Of a stretch of 64,000 bases of DNA, positions 1 to 17,180 are shown piece after piece (within the stretch, counting starts at the first letter, position 1; each line of letters opens with the position of its first letter). The position numbers were made by a program, and so were the translations under genes. Below the pieces are notes generated by a model that worked only from the letters and a program-made list of their open reading frames with translations, made no database searches and was not told the origin of the DNA. The stretch comes from Mixophyes australis (taxonomy: Eukaryota > Chordata > Amphibia > Anura > Limnodynastidae), in the NCBI GenBank assembly GCA_036250195.1, contig JAVHZZ010000012.1, positions 90,104,591 to 90,168,590 of the forward strand, in the 5' to 3' direction.

Positions 1-900
1 TTTGTGATTCATGATTCAATTCATGATTCTTGATTCGATTCCTGATTCATAATATAATTCATGATTCGAATCATGATTCAATTCATGATTCATGATTCAA
101 TTCATCATTCATTATTCTATTCATGATTCATGATTCAATTCATGATTCATGATTTGATTCATGATTCAAGATTCATTATTCAATTCATAATTTATGATTC
201 ATGATTCGACTCATGATTCATGATTTAATTCATGATTCATGATTCATGATTCAATTCATGATTCATGATTCATGGTTCAATTCATGATTCATGATTCAAT
301 TCATTATTCATGATTCAATTCATGATTCATGATTCAATTCATGATTTGTGATTCATGATTCAAATCATGATTCATGATTCAATTCATGATTCCTGATTCG
401 ATTAATGATTCATGATTCAATTTATGATTCATGATTCATAATTCAACTCATGATTCAATTTATGATTCATGATTCATGATTCGACTAATGATTCATGATT
501 CAATTCATGATTCATGATTCATGATTCATGATTCAATTCATGATTCATGATTCATGATTTAATTCATGATTCATGATTCATTTCATAATTCATGATTCAT
601 GATTCATGATTCAATTCATGATTCATGATTCAATTCATGATTCATGATTCAATTCATGATTCATGATTCAATTCATGATTCATGATTCAATTCATGATTC
701 ATGATTCAATTCATGATTCATGATTCATGATTCATGATTCATGATTTGATTAATGATTCATGATTTGATTAATGATTCATGATTTAATTCATGATTCATG
801 ATTCATGTATTGATTCATAATTTATGATTCAATTCATGATTCATGATTCATGATTTATGATTCAATTCATGATGCATGATTCACATCATGATTCATGATT
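1..900. repeat. 7.57-kb displaced duplicate, left member
   Basis: The window start, TTTGTGATTCATGATTCAAT, recurs at 7571 and the two segments stay parallel, including the rare CCTGATTCATAATATAATTC phrase. The right member then lacks about 90-150 bp relative to the left (near 930-1020 and after), so the displacement becomes 7421 bp at CATTGTTC (1252 and 8673). Confidence 0.85.
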
Positions 901-2236
901 CAATTCATGATTTATGATTCATGATTCGACTCATGATTCATGATTCATGATTCATGATTCAATTCATAATTCATGATTCAATTCATGATTTGTGATTCAT
1001 GATTCAATTCATGATTCTTGATTCGATTCATGATTCATAATATGATTCATGATTCGAATCATGATTCATGATTCAATTCATGATTCAATTTATGATTCAT
1101 GATTCAATTCATAATTCATGATTCAATTCATGATTTGTGATTCATGATTCAATTCATGATTCATGATTCGATTCATGATTCAAGATTCATGATTCAAGAT
1201 TCGACTCATGATTCATGATTCAATTCATGATTCATGATTCAATTCATGATTCATTGTTCATGATTCATGATTCAATTCATGATTCATGATTCAATTCATT
1301 ATTCAATTCATGATTCATGATTCGATTCATGTTTTATGATTCAATTCATGATTCATGATCCGATTTATGATTTATGATTCATGATTCAATTCATGATTCA
1401 TTTCATGATTTAGGATTCAATTCATGATTCATGATTCATGATTCGATTCATGATTCATGATTCGAATTATGATTCATGATTCAATTCATGATTCGATTCA
1501 TTATTCAATTTATGATTCATGATTCGATTAATGATTCATGATTCAATTCATGTTTCATGATTTATGATTCGATTCATGATTCGATTCATGATTCATGAAT
1601 CATGATTCTATTTATGATTCATGATTCATGATTTGTGATTCATGATTCTATTAATGATTCATGATTCTATTCATGATTCATGATTCGATTCATAATTCAT
1701 GATTCAATTCATGATTCATGATTTATGATTCAATTCATGATTCATGATTCATGATTTGATTCATGATTTAATTCATTATTCAATACATAATTCATGATTA
1801 AATTCATGATTCATGATTCGATTCATGATTCATGATTCGATTCATGATTCATGATTCAATTCATGATTCATGATTCCTGATTCGATTCATGATTCATTTC
1901 ATGACTCATTTCATGATTCATGATTTGATTCATGATTTATGATTCAATTAATGATTCATGATTCAATTCATGATTCATGATTCATGATTCGATTCATGAT
2001 TCATGTCTCAATTCATGTTTTATAATTCAATTCATGATTCATGATCTGATTTATGACTCATGATTCATGATTTAATTCATGATTCAATTTATGATTCAAT
2101 TTATTATTTATGATTCATGATTCAATTCCTGATTCATGATTCACATCATGATTCAAGATTCATGATTCAATTCATGATTTATGATTCATGATTCAACTCA
2201 TAATTCATGATTCAATTCATGATTCATGATTCATGA

Positions 2237-2508
2237 TTCAATTCATGATTAATGATTCATGATTCAATTCATGATTTGTGATTCATTAATTCAATTCATG
2301 ATTCATGATTCAATTCATCATTCATTATTCTATTCATGATTCATGATTCAATTCATGATTCATGATTCATGATTCAATTCATGATTAATGATTCATGATT
2401 CAATTCATGATTTGTGATTCATTAATTCAATTCATGATTCATGATTCAATTCATCATTCATTATTCTATTCATGATTCATGATTCAATTCATGATTCATG
2501 AGTCGATT
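2237..2508. repeat. 136-bp tandem duplication
   Basis: The phrase GATTTGTGATTCATTAATTC and its surroundings occur twice, with CATTAATTC at 2284 and 2420 (displacement 136 bp). The related units near 5581 and 9621 have it once, so this duplication is private to the first unit. Outer limits are approximate. Confidence 0.8.
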
Positions 2509-5500
2509 CATAATTCAAGATTCATGATTCAATTCATGATTTATGATCCGATTTATGATTTATGATTCATGATTCAATTCATGATTCATTTCATGATTTA
2601 GGATTCAATTCATGATTCATGATTCGATTCATGATTTATGATTCATGATTCGACTCATGATTCATGATTCAATACATGATTCATGATTCATGATTCAATT
2701 CATGATTCATGGTTCATGATTCATGATTCAATTCATGATTCAATTCATGATTCATGATTCAATTCATGATTCAATTCATGATTCATGATTCAATTCATGA
2801 TTTGTGATTCATGATTAAAATCATGATTCATGATTCATGATTCAATTCATGATTCATGATTCGATTAATGATTCATGATTCAATTTATGATTCATGATTC
2901 ATGATTCGACTAATGATTCATGATTCAATTCATGATTCATGATTCATGATTCAATTCATGATTCATGATTCAATTTATGATTCATGATTCGACTAATGAT
3001 TCATGATTCAATTCATGATTCATGATTCAATTCATGATTCATGATTCATGATTTAATTCATGATTCATGATTCATGATTTAATTCATGATTCATGATTCA
3101 TGATTCAATTCATGATTCATGATTCATGATTCAATTCATGATTCATGATTCAATTCATGATTCATGATTCATGTATTGATTCATAATTTATGATTCAATT
3201 CATGATTCATGATTCATGATTTATGATTCAATTCATGATTCATGATTCACATCATGAATCAAGATTCATGATTCAATTCATGATTCATGATTCAATTCAT
3301 GATTCATGATTCAATTCATGATTCATGATTCAATTCATGATTTGTGATTCATGATTCAAATCATGATTCATGATTCAAATCATGATTCATGATTCATGAT
3401 TCAATTCATGATTCATGATTCGATTAATGATTCATGATTCAATTTATGATTCATGATTCATGATTCGACTAATGATTCATGATTCAATTCATGATTCATG
3501 ATTCATGATTCAATTCATGATTCATGATTCATGATTTAATTCATGATTCATGATTCAATTTATGATTCATGATTCATGATTCGACTAATGATTCATGATT
3601 CAATTCATGATTTATGATTCATGATTCAATTCATGATTCATGATTCAATTCATGATTCATGATTTAATTCATGATTCATGATTCATGATTTAATTCATGA
3701 TTCATGATTCATGATTCAATTCATGATTCATGATTCATGATTCAATTCATGATTCAAGATTCAATTCATGATTCATGATTCATGTATTGATTCATAATTT
3801 ATGATTCAATTCATGATTCATGATTCATGATATATGATTCAATTCATGATTCATGATTCACATCATGAATCAAGATTCATGATTCAATTCTTGATTTATG
3901 ATTCATGATTCGACTCATGATTTATGATTCAATTCATGATTCATGATTCATGATTCAATTCATGATTTGTGATTCATGATTCAATTCATGATTCTTGATT
4001 CGATTCATGATTCATAATATGATTCATGATTCGAATCATGATTCATGATTCAATTCATGATTCAATTTATGATTCATGATTCATGATTCAATTCATCATT
4101 CATTATTCTATTCATGATTCATGATTCAATTCATGATTCATGATTCGATTCATAATTCAAGATTCATGATTCAATTCATGATTTATGATTCATGATTCAT
4201 GATTCAATACATGATTCATGATTCATGATTCAATTTATGATTCATGGTTCATGATTCAATTCATGATTCATGATTTAATTCATGATTCAATTCATGATTC
4301 ATGATTCAATTCATGATTTGTGATTCATGATTCAAATCATGATTCATGATTCATGATTCAATTCATGATTCATGATTCGATTAATGATTCATGATTCAAT
4401 TTATGATTCATGATTCGACTAATGATTAATGATTTAATTTATGATTCATGATTCATGATTCAACTAATGATTCATTATTCAATTCATGATTCATGATTCA
4501 TGATTATATTCATGATTCATGATTCATGATTTAATTCATGATTCATGATTTAATTCATGATTCATGATTCAATTCATGATTCATGATTCAATTCATGATT
4601 CATTGTTCATGATTCATGATTCAATTCATGATTCATGATTCAATTCATTATTCAATTCATGATTCATGATTCGATTCATGTTTTATGATTCAATTCATGA
4701 TTCATGATCCGATTTATGATTTATGATTCATGATTCAATTCATGATTCATTTCATGATTTAGGATTCAATTCATGATTCATGATTCATGATTCGATTCAT
4801 GATTCATGATTCAATTTATGATTCATGATTCGATTAATGATTCATGATTCAATTCATGTTTCATGATTTATGATTCGATTCATGATTCGATTCATGATTC
4901 ATGAATCATGATTCTATTTATGATTCATGATTCATGATTTGTGATTCATGATTCTATTCATGATTCATGATTCTATTCATGATTCATGATTCGATTCATA
5001 ATTCATGATTCAATTCATGATTCATGATTGATGATTTATGATTCAATTCATGATTCATGATTCATGATTTGATTCATGATTCAATTCATTATTCAATACA
5101 TAATTCATGATTAAATTCATGATTCATGATTCGATTCATGATTCATGATTCGATTCATGATTCATGATTCAATTCATGATTCATGATTCCTGATTCGATT
5201 CATGATTCATTTCATGACTCATTTCATGACTCATTTCATGATTCATGATTTGATTCATGATTTATGATTCAATTAATGATTCATGATTCAATTCATGATT
5301 CATGATTCATGATTCGATTCATGATTCATGTCTCAATTCATGTTTTATAATTCAATTCATGATTCATGATCTGATTTATGACTCATGATTCATGATTTAA
5401 TTCATGATTCAATTTATGATTCAATTTATTATTTATGATTCATGATTCAATTCCTGATTCATGATTCACATCATGATTCAAGATTCATGATTCAATTCAT

Positions 5501-7570
5501 GATTTATGATTCATGATTCAACTCATAATTCATGATTCAATTCATGATTAATGATTCATGATTCAATTCATGATTTGTGATTCATTAATTCAATTCATGA
5601 TTCATGATTCAATTCATCATTCATTATTCTATTCATGATTCATGATTCAATTCATGATTCATGAGTCGATTCATAATTCAAGATTCATGATTCAATTCAT
5701 GATTTATGATCCGATTTATGATTCATGATTCAATTCATGATTCATTTCATGATTTAGGATTCAATTCATGATTCATGATTCGATTCATGATTTATGATTC
5801 ATGATTCGACTCATGATTCATGATTCAATACATGATTCATGATTCATGATTCAATTCATGATTCATGGTTCATGATTCATGATTCAATTCATGATTCATG
5901 ATTCAATTCATGATTCAATTCATGATTCATGATTCAATTCATGATTCAATTCATGATTCATGATTCGATTAATGATTCATGATTCAATTTATGATTCATG
6001 ATTCATGATTCGACTAATGATTCATGATTCAATTCATGATTCATGATTCATGATTCAATTCATGATTCATGATTCAATTTATGATTCATGATTCATGATT
6101 CGACTAATGATTCATGATTCAATTCATGATTCATGATTCATGATTCAATTCATGATTCATGATTCATGATTCAAATCATGATTCATGATTCATGATTCAA
6201 TTCATGATTCATGATTCGATTAATGATTCATGATTCAATTTATGATTCATGATTCGACTAATGATTCATGATTCAATTCATGATTCATGATTCATGATTC
6301 AATTCATGATTCATGATTCAATTTATGATTCATGATTCATGATTCGACTAATGATTCATGATTCAATTCATGATTCATGATTCATGATTCAATTCATGAT
6401 TCATGATTCATGATTCATGATTTAATTCATGATTCATGATTCATGATTCAATTCATGATTCATGATTCGATTAATGATTCATGATTCAATTCATGAATCA
6501 TGATTTATGTATTAATTTATAATTTATGATTCAATTCATGATTCATGATTCATGATTTATGATTCAATTCATGATTCATGATTAAAATCATGATTCATTT
6601 CATTATTCATGATTCGATTCGTTATTCATGATTCATGATTCAATTCATGATTCATGATTCATGTATTAATTTATAATTTATGATTCAATTCATGATTCAT
6701 GATTCATGATTTATGATTCAATTCATGATTCATAATTAAAATCAAGATTCAATTCATGATTCATGATTCAATTCATGATTCATGATTCATGATTCAATTC
6801 ATGATTCATGATTCATGATTCAATTCATGATTCATGATTCATGATTCAATTCAAGATTTGTGATTCATGATTCAATTCATGATTCTTGATTCGATTCATG
6901 ATTCATAATGTGATTCATGATTCATGATTCAATTCATGATTCATGATTCATGATTCAATTCATCATTCATTATTCTATTCATGATTCATGATTCAATTCA
7001 TGATTCATGATTCGATTCATGATTCAAGATTCAATTCATAATTTGTGATTCATGATTCAATTCATGATTCTTGATTCGATTCATGATTCATAATATGATT
7101 CATGATTCAAATCATGATTCATGATTCAATTCATGATTCAATTCATGATTCATGATTTAATTCATGATTCATGATTCAATTCATGATTCATGATTCGATT
7201 CATGATTCAAGATTCATGATTCAATTCATGACTTATGATTCATGATTCGACTCATGATTCACGATTCAATTCATGATTCATGATTCAATTCATGATTCAT
7301 GGTTCATCATTCATGATTCAATTCATGATTTATGATTCAATTCATGATTCAATTCATGATTCATGATTCAATTCATGATTCATGATTCAATTCATGATTC
7401 AATTTATTATTTATGATTCATGATTCAATTCCTGATTCATGATTCACATCATGATTCAAGATTCATGATTCAATTCATGATTTATGATTCATGATTCGAC
7501 TAATGATTCATGATTCAATTCATGATTCATGATTCAATTCATGATTCATGATTCATGATTCAATTCATGA

Positions 7571-8470
7571 TTTGTGATTCATGATTCAATTCATGATTCT
7601 TGATTCGATTCCTGATTCATAATATAATTCATGATTCGAATCATGATTCAATTCATGATTCAATTCATGATTCATGATTCAATTCATCATTCATTATTCT
7701 ATTCATGATTCATGATTCAATTCATGATTCATGATTTGATTCATGATTCAAGATTCATTATTCAATTCATAATTTATGATTCATGATTCGACTCATGATT
7801 CATGATTTAATTCATGATTCATGGTTCATGATTCATGATTCAATTCATGATTCATGATTCAATTCATGATACATGATTCAATTCATGATTCATGATTCAA
7901 TTCATGATTTGTGATTCATGATTCAAATCATGATTCATGATTCAATTCATGATTCCTGATTCGATTAATGATTCATGATTCAATTTATGATTCATGATTC
8001 ATAATTCAACTCATGATTCATGATTCAATTTATGATTCATGATTCATGATTCGACTAATGATTCATGATTCAATTCATGATTCATGATTCATGATTCATG
8101 ATTCAATTCATGATTCATGATTCATGATTTAATTCATGATTCATGATTCATTTCATAATTCATGATTCATGATTCATGATTCAATTCATGATTCATGATT
8201 CAATTCATGATTCATAATTCAATTCATGATTCATGATTCAATTCATGATTCATGATTCAATTCATGATTCATGATTCAATTCATGATTCATGATTCATGA
8301 TTTGATTAATGATTCATGATTTAATTCATGATTCATGATTCATGTATTGATTCATAAATTATGATTCAATTCATGATTCATGATTCATGATTTATGATTC
8401 AATTCATGATGCATGATTCACATCATGATTCATGATTCAATTCATGATTTATGATTCATGATTCGACTCA
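7571..8470. repeat. 7.57-kb displaced duplicate, right member
   Basis: Partner of 1-900. A third related segment is offset about 3.3 kb from the first: CATTGTTC at 4601, and CCTGATTCG at 1876, 5189 and 9287. The first 10 kb therefore contains three divergent copies of one higher-order unit with internal deletions. Confidence 0.8.
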
Positions 8471-11400
8471 TGATTCTTGATTCGATTCATGATTCATAAT
8501 ATGATTCATGATTCGAATCATGATTCATGATTCAATTCATGATTCAATTTATGATTCATGATTCATGATTCAATTCATGATTCATGATTCGATTCATGAT
8601 TCAAGATTCATGATTCAAGATTCGACTCATGATTCATGATTCAATTCATGATTCATGATTCAATTCATGATTCATTGTTCATGATTCATGATTCAATTCA
8701 TGATTCATGATTCAATTCATTATTCAATTCATGATTCATGATTCGATTCATGTTTTATGATTCAATTCATGATTCATGATCCGATTTATGATTTATGATT
8801 CATGATTCAATTCATGATTCATTTCATGATTTAGGATTCAATTCATGATTCATGATTCATGATTCATGATTCGATTCATGATTCATGATTCAATTCATGA
8901 TTCGATTCATTATTCAATTTATGATTCATGATTCGATTAATGATTCATGATTCAATTCATGTTTCATGATTTATGATTCGATTCATGATTCGATTCATGA
9001 TTCATATATCATGATTCTATTTATGATTCATGATTCATGATTTGTGATTCATGATTCTATTCATGATTCATGATTCTATTCATGATTCATGATTCGATTC
9101 ATAATTCATGATTCATGATTTATGATTCAATTCATGATTCATGATTCATGATTTGATTCATGATTCATGATTCGATTCATGATTCATGATTTAATTCATG
9201 ATTCATGATTCGATTCATGATTCATGATTTAATTCATGATTCATGATTCGATTCATGATTCATGATTTAATTCATGATTCATGATTCCTGATTCGATTCA
9301 TGATTCATTTCATGATTCATGATTTATTCATGATTCATGATTCATGATTTGATTCATGATTTATGATTCAATTAATGATTCATGATCTGATTTATGACTC
9401 ATGATTCATGATTTAATTCATGATTCAATTTATGATTCAATTTATTATTTATGATTCATGATTCAATTCCTGATTCATGATTCACATCATGATTCAAGAT
9501 TCATGATTCAATTCATGATTTATGATTCATGATTCAACTCATAATTCATGATTCAATTCATGATTCATGATTCATGATTCAATTCATGATTAATGATTCA
9601 TGATTCAATTCATGATTTGTGATTCATTAATTCAATTCATGATTCATGATTCAATTCATCATTCATTATTCTATTCATGATTCATGATTCAATTCATGAT
9701 TCATGATTTGATTCATGATTCAAGATTCAATTCATAATTTGTGATTCATGATTCAATTCATGATTCTTGATTCGATTCATGATTCATAATATGATTCATG
9801 ATTCAAATCATGATTCATGATTCAATTCATGATTCAATTCATGATTCATGATTTAATTCATCATTCATTATTCTATTCATGATTCATGATTCAATTCATG
9901 ATTCATGATTCGATTCATGATTCAAGATTCATGATTCAATTCATGACTTATGATTCATGATTCGACTCATGATTCACGATTCAATTCATGATTCATGATT
10001 CAATTCATGATTCATGGTTCATCATTCATGATTCAATTCATGATTCATGATTCAATTCATGATTCATGATTCAATTCATGATTCATGATTCAATTCATGA
10101 TTCATGATTCGATTAATGATTCATGATTCAATTTATGATTCATGATTCATGATTCGACTAATGATTCATGATTCAATTTATGATTCATGATTCATGATTC
10201 GACTAATGATTCATGATTCATAATATGATTCATGATTCGAATCATGATTCATGATTCAATTCATGATTCAATTTATGATTCATGATTCATGATTCAATTC
10301 ATGATTCATGATTCGATTCATGATTCAAGATTCATGATTCAATTCATTCATTGTTCATGATTCATGATTTAATTCATGATTCATGATTCAATTCATGATT
10401 CATGATTCAATTCATGATTTGTGATTCATGATTCAATTCATGATTCATGATTCATGATTCAATTCATGATTCATGATTCGAATAATGATTCATGTTTTAA
10501 TTTATGATTCATGATTCATGATTTGACTAATGATTCATGATTCAATTTATGATTCATGATTCATGATTCGACTAATGATTCATGATTCAATTCATGATTC
10601 ATGATTCATGATTCATGATTCAATTCATGATTCATGATTCATGATTCGATTCATGATTCATGATTCATTTCATGATTCATGATTCATGATTCAATTCATG
10701 ATTCATGATTCATGATTCAATTCATGATTCATGATTCGATTAATGATTCATGATTCAATTCATGAATCATGATTTATGTATTAATTTATAATTTAAGATT
10801 CAATTCATGATTCATGATTTATGATTCAATTCATGATTCATGATTAAAATCATGATTCATTTCATTATTCATGATTCATGATTCAATTCATGATTCATGA
10901 TTCATGTATTAATTTATAATTTATGATTCAATTCATGATTCATGATTCATGATTTATGATTCAATTCATGATTAAAATCAAGATTCAATTCATGATTTAT
11001 GATTCAATTCATGATTCATGATTCATGATTCAATTCATGATTCATGATTTATGATTCAATTCATGATTAAAATCAAGATTCAATTCATGATTCATGATTC
11101 AATTCATGATTCATGATTCATGATTCAATTCAAGATTTGTGATTCATGATTCAATTCATGATTCTTGATTCGATTCATGATTCATGATTCATGATTCAAT
11201 TCATCATTCATTATTCTATTCATGATTCATGATTCAATTCATGATTCATGATTCGATTCATGATTCAAGATTCATGATTCAATTCATGATTTATGATTCA
11301 TGATTCGACTCATGATTCATGATTCAATTCATAATTTGTGATTCATGATTCAATTCATGATTCTTGATTCGATTCATGATTCATAATATGATTCATGATT

Positions 11401-13739
11401 CAAATCATGATTCATGATTCAAATCATGATTCATGATTCAATTCATGATTCAATTCATGATTCATGATTTAATTCATCATTCATTATTCTATTCATGATT
11501 CATGATTCAATTCATGATTCATGATTCGATTCATGATTCAAGATTCATGATTCAATTCATGACTTATGATTCATGATTCGACTCATGATTCATGATTCAA
11601 TTCATGATTCATGATTCAATTCATGATTCATGGTTCATCATTCATGATTATATTCATGATTCATGATTCAATTCATGATTCAATTCATGATTCAATTCAT
11701 GATTCATGATTCAATTCATGATTTGTTATTCATGATTTAATTCATGATTCAATTCATGATTCATGATTCGATTAATGATTCATTATTCAATTTATGATTC
11801 ATGATTCATGATTCGACTAATGATTCATGATTCGACTAATGATTCATGATTCAATTCATGATTCATGATTCATGATTTAATTCATGATGCATGATTTAAT
11901 TCATGATTCATGATTCATTTCATAATTCATGATTCATGATTCATGATTCAATTCATGATTCATGATTCAATTAATGATTCATGATTCATGATTCATGATT
12001 CAATTCATGATTCATGATTCGATTCATGATTCATGATTCAATTCATGGTTCATGATTCATGTATTGATTCATAATTTATGATTCAATTCATGATTCATGA
12101 TTCATAATTTATGATTCAATTCATGATTCATGATTCAAATCATGATTCAATTCATGATTCATGATTCATGATTCAATTCATGATTTATGATTCATGATTC
12201 AATTCATGATTCATGATTCAATTCATGATTCAGGATTCATGATTCATGATTCAATTCATGATTCAGGATTCATGATTCATGATTCAATTCATGATTTGTG
12301 ATTCATGATTCGATTCATGATTCTTGATTCGATTCATGATTCATAATATGATTCATGATTCATTTCATGATTCATGATTCATGATTCAATTCATCATTCA
12401 TTATTCTATTCATGATTCATGATTCAATTCATGATTCATGATTTGATTCATGATTCAAGATTCATGATTAAATTCATGATTTATGATTCATGATTCGACT
12501 CATGATTCATGATTCAATTCATGATTCATGATTCATGATTCAATTCATGATTCATGGTTCATGATTCATGATTCAATTTATAATTCATGATACAATTCAT
12601 GATTCATGATTCAATTCATGATTCATGATTCAATTTGATTCATGATTCGATTAATGATTCATGATTCAATTTATGATTCATGATTCATGATTCGACTAAT
12701 GATTCATGATTCAATTTATAATTCATGATTCATGATTCGACTAATGATTCATGATTCAATTCATGATTCATGATTCATGATTTAATTCATGATTCATGAT
12801 TTAATTCATGATTCATGATTCATTTCATAATTCATGATTCATTTCATAATTCATGATTCATGATTCATTATTCATGATTCATGATTCATTATTCAATTCA
12901 TGATTCATGATTCATGTATTGATTCATAATTTATGATTCATGATTCATAATTTATGATTCAATTCATGATTCATGATTCAAATCATAATATGATTCATGA
13001 TTCATGATTCATGATTCAATTCATGATTCATGATTCATGATTCAATCCATGATTCAATTCATGATTCATGATTCATTTCATGATTCATGATTCATGATTC
13101 AATTCATGATTTGTGATTCATGATTCAATTCTTGATTCGATTCATGATTCATGATTCATGATTCATTTCATGATTCATGATTCATGTATTAATTTATAAT
13201 TTATGATTCAATTCATGATTCATGATTCATGATTTATGATTCAATTCATGATTCATGATTAAAATCAAGATTCAATTCATGATTCATGATTCAATTCATG
13301 ATTCATGATTCATGATTCAATTCATGATTCATGATTCATGATTCAATTCATCATTCATTATTCTATTCATGATTCAATTCATCATTCATTATTCTATTCA
13401 TGATTCATGATTCGATTCATGATTCAAGATTCATGTTTCAATTCATGATTTATGATTCATGATTCGACTCATGATTCATGTTTCAATTCATGATTCATGA
13501 TTCATGATTCAATTCATGATTCAATTCATGATTCAATTCATGATTCATGATTCAATTCATGATTTGTTATTCATGATTTAATTCATGATTTAATTCATGA
13601 TTCATGATTCGATTAATGATTCATTATTCAATTTATGATTCATGATTCATGATTCGACTAATGATTCATGATTCAATTTATGATTCATGATTCATGATTC
13701 GACTAATGATTCATGATTCAATTCATGATTCATGATTCA

Positions 13740-15220
13740 TGATTCAATTCATGATTCATGATTCGATTAATGATTCATGATTCAATTCATGAATCATGAT
13801 TTATGTATTAATTTATAATTTATCATTCAATTCATGATTCATGATTCATGATTTATGATTCAATTCATGATTCATGATTAAAATCATGATTCATTTCATT
13901 ATTCATGATTCGATTCGTTATTCATGATTCATGATTCAATTCATGATTCATGATTCATGTATTAATTTATAATTTATGATTCAATTCATGATTCATGATT
14001 CATGATTTATGATTCAATTCATGATTCATGATTAAAATCAAGATTCAATTCATGATTCATGATTCAATTCATGATTCATGATTCATGATTCAATTCATGA
14101 TTCATGATTCATGATTCAATTCATGATTCATGATTCATGATTCAATTCATGATTCATGATTCATGATTCAATTCAAGATTTTAGATTCATGATTCAATTC
14201 ATGATTCTTGATTCGATTCATGATTCATAATGTGATTCATGATTCATGATTCAATTCATGATTCATGATTCATGATTCAATTCATCATTCATTATTCTAT
14301 TCATGATTCATGATTCAATTCATGATTCATGATTTGATTCATGATTCAAGATTCAATTCATAATTTGTGATTCATGATTCAATTCATGATTCTTGATTCG
14401 ATTCATGATTCATAATATGATTCATGATTCAAATCATGATTCATGATTCAATTCATGATTCAATTCATGATTCATGATTCATGATTCAATTCATGATTCA
14501 TGATTCGATTAATGATTCATGATTCAATTCATGAATCATGATTTATGTATTAATTTATAATTTATCATTCAATTCATGATTCATGATTCATGATTTATGA
14601 TTCAATTCATGATTCATGATTAAAATCATGATTCATTTCATTATTCATGATTCGATTCGTTATTCATGATTCATGATTCAATTCATGATTCATGATTCAT
14701 GTATTAATTTATAATTTATGATTCAATTCATGATTCATGATTCATGATTTATGATTCAATTCATGATTCATGATTAAAATCAAGATTCAATTCATGATTC
14801 ATGATTCAATTCATGATTCATGATTCATGATTCAATTCATGATTCATGATTCATGATTTAATTCATGATTCATGATTCATGATTCAATTCATGTTTCATG
14901 ATTCATGATTCAATTCAAGATTTGTGATTCATGATTCAATTCATGATTCTTGATTCGATTCATGATTGATAATGTGATTCATGATTCATGATTCAATTCA
15001 TGATTCATGATTCATGATTCAATTCATCATTCATTATTCTATTCATGATTCATGATTCAATTCATGATTCATGATTTGATTCATGATTCAAGATTCAATT
15101 CATAATTTGTGATTCATGATTCAATTCATGATTCTTGATTCGATTCATGATTCATAATATGATTCATGATTCAAATCATGATTCATGATTCAATTCATGA
15201 TTCAATTCATGATTCATGAT
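13740..15220. repeat. 742-bp tandem duplication
   Basis: TTTATCATTC at 13819 and 14561, and ATAATGTG at 14227 and 14969, both give a displacement of 742 bp. The shared rare phrase ATTCGATTCGTTATTC supports it. Limits are approximate. Confidence 0.8.
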
Positions 15221-15559
15221 TTAATTCATCATTCATTATTCTATTCATGATTCATGATTCAATTCATGATTCATGATTCGATTCATGATTCAAGATTCAT
15301 GATTCAATTCATGACTTATGATTCATGATTCGACTCATGATTCACGATTCAATTCATGATTCACGATTCAATTCATGATTCATGGTTCATCATTCATGAT
15401 TCAATTCATGATTCATGATTCAATTCATGATTCATGATTCAATTCATGATTCATGATTCAATTCATGATTCATGATTCGATTAATGATTCATGATTCAAT
15501 TTATGATTCATGATTCATGATTCGACTAATGATTCATGATTCAATTTATGATTCATGAT

Positions 15560-16100
15560 TCATGATTCGACTAATGATTCATGATTCATAATATGATTCA
15601 TGATTCGAATCATGATTCATGATTCAATTCATGATTCAATTTATGATTCATGATTCATGATTCAATTCATGATTCATGATTCAATTCATGAATTGTGATT
15701 CATGATTCAATTCATGATTCATGATTCAATTCATGATTCATGATTCGAATAATGATTCATGTTTTAATTTATGATTCATGATTCATGATTTGACTAATGA
15801 TTTATGATTCAATTTATGATTCATGATTCATGATTCGACTAATGATTCATGATTCATAATATGATTCATGATTCGAATCATGATTCATGATTCAATTCAT
15901 GATTCAATTTATGATTCATGATTCATGATTCAATTCATGATTCATGATTCAATTCATGATTTGTGATTCATGATTCAATTCATGATTCATGATTCAATTC
16001 ATGATTCATGATTCGAATAATGATTCATGTTTTAATTAATGATTCATGATTCATGATTTGACTAATGATTCATGATTCAATTTATGATTCATGATTCATG
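15560..16100. repeat. 268-bp tandem duplication
   Basis: ATAATATG at 15588 and 15856, and CGAATAATG at 15746 and 16014, give the same displacement of 268 bp. A related single unit lies near 10200-10520. Confidence 0.8.
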
Positions 16101-16929
16101 ATTCGACTAATGATTCATGATTCAATTCATGATTCATGATTCATGATTCATGATTCAATTCATGATTCATGATTCATGATTCAATTCATGATTCATGATT
16201 AAAATCATGATTCATTTCATTATTCATGATTCATGATTCAATTCATGATTCATGATTCATGTATTAATTTATAATTTATGATTCAATTCATGATTCATGA
16301 TTCATGATTTATGATTCAATTCATGATTAAAATCAAGATTCAATTCATGATTTATGATTCAATTCATGATTCATGATTCATGATTCAATTCATGATTCAT
16401 GATTCATGATTCAATTCATGATTCATGATTCATGATTCAATTCAAGATTTGTGATTCATGATTCAATTCATGATTCTTGATTCGATTCATGATTCATAAT
16501 GTGATTCATGATTCATGATTCATGATTCAATTCATCATTCATTATTCTATTCATGATTCATGATTCAATTCATGATTCATGATTCGATTCATGATTCAAG
16601 ATTCATGATTCAATTCATGATTTATGATTCATGATTCGACTCATGATTCATGATTCAATTCATAATTTGTGATTCATGATTCAATTCATGATTCTTGATT
16701 CGATTCATGATTCATAATATGATTCATGATTCAAATCATGATTCATGATTCAATTCATGATTCAATTCATGATTCATGATTTAATTCATCATTCATTATT
16801 CTATTCATGATTCATGATTCAATTCATGATTCATGATTCGATTCATGATTCAAGATTCATGATTCAATTCATGACTTATGATTCATGATTCGACTCATGA
16901 TTCATGATTCAATTCATGATTCGACTCAT

Positions 16930-17180
16930 GATTCATGATTCAATTCATGATTCATGATTCAATTCATGATTCATGGTTCATCATTCATGATTATATTCAT
17001 GATTCATGATTCAATTCATGATTCATGATTCGATTAATGATTTGTTATTCATGATTTAATTCATGATTCAATTCATGATTCATGATTCAATTCATGATTC
17101 ATGGTTCATCATTCATGATTATATTCATGATTCATGATTCAATTCATGATTCATGATTCAATTCATGATTTGTTATTCAT
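16930..17180. repeat. 128-bp tandem duplication
   Basis: GGTTCATCATTCATGATTAT occurs at 16975 and 17103, 128 bp apart, each followed by ATTCATGATTCATG and a TTTGTTATTC phrase. A single copy of the same phrase occurs near 11632. Confidence 0.75.
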
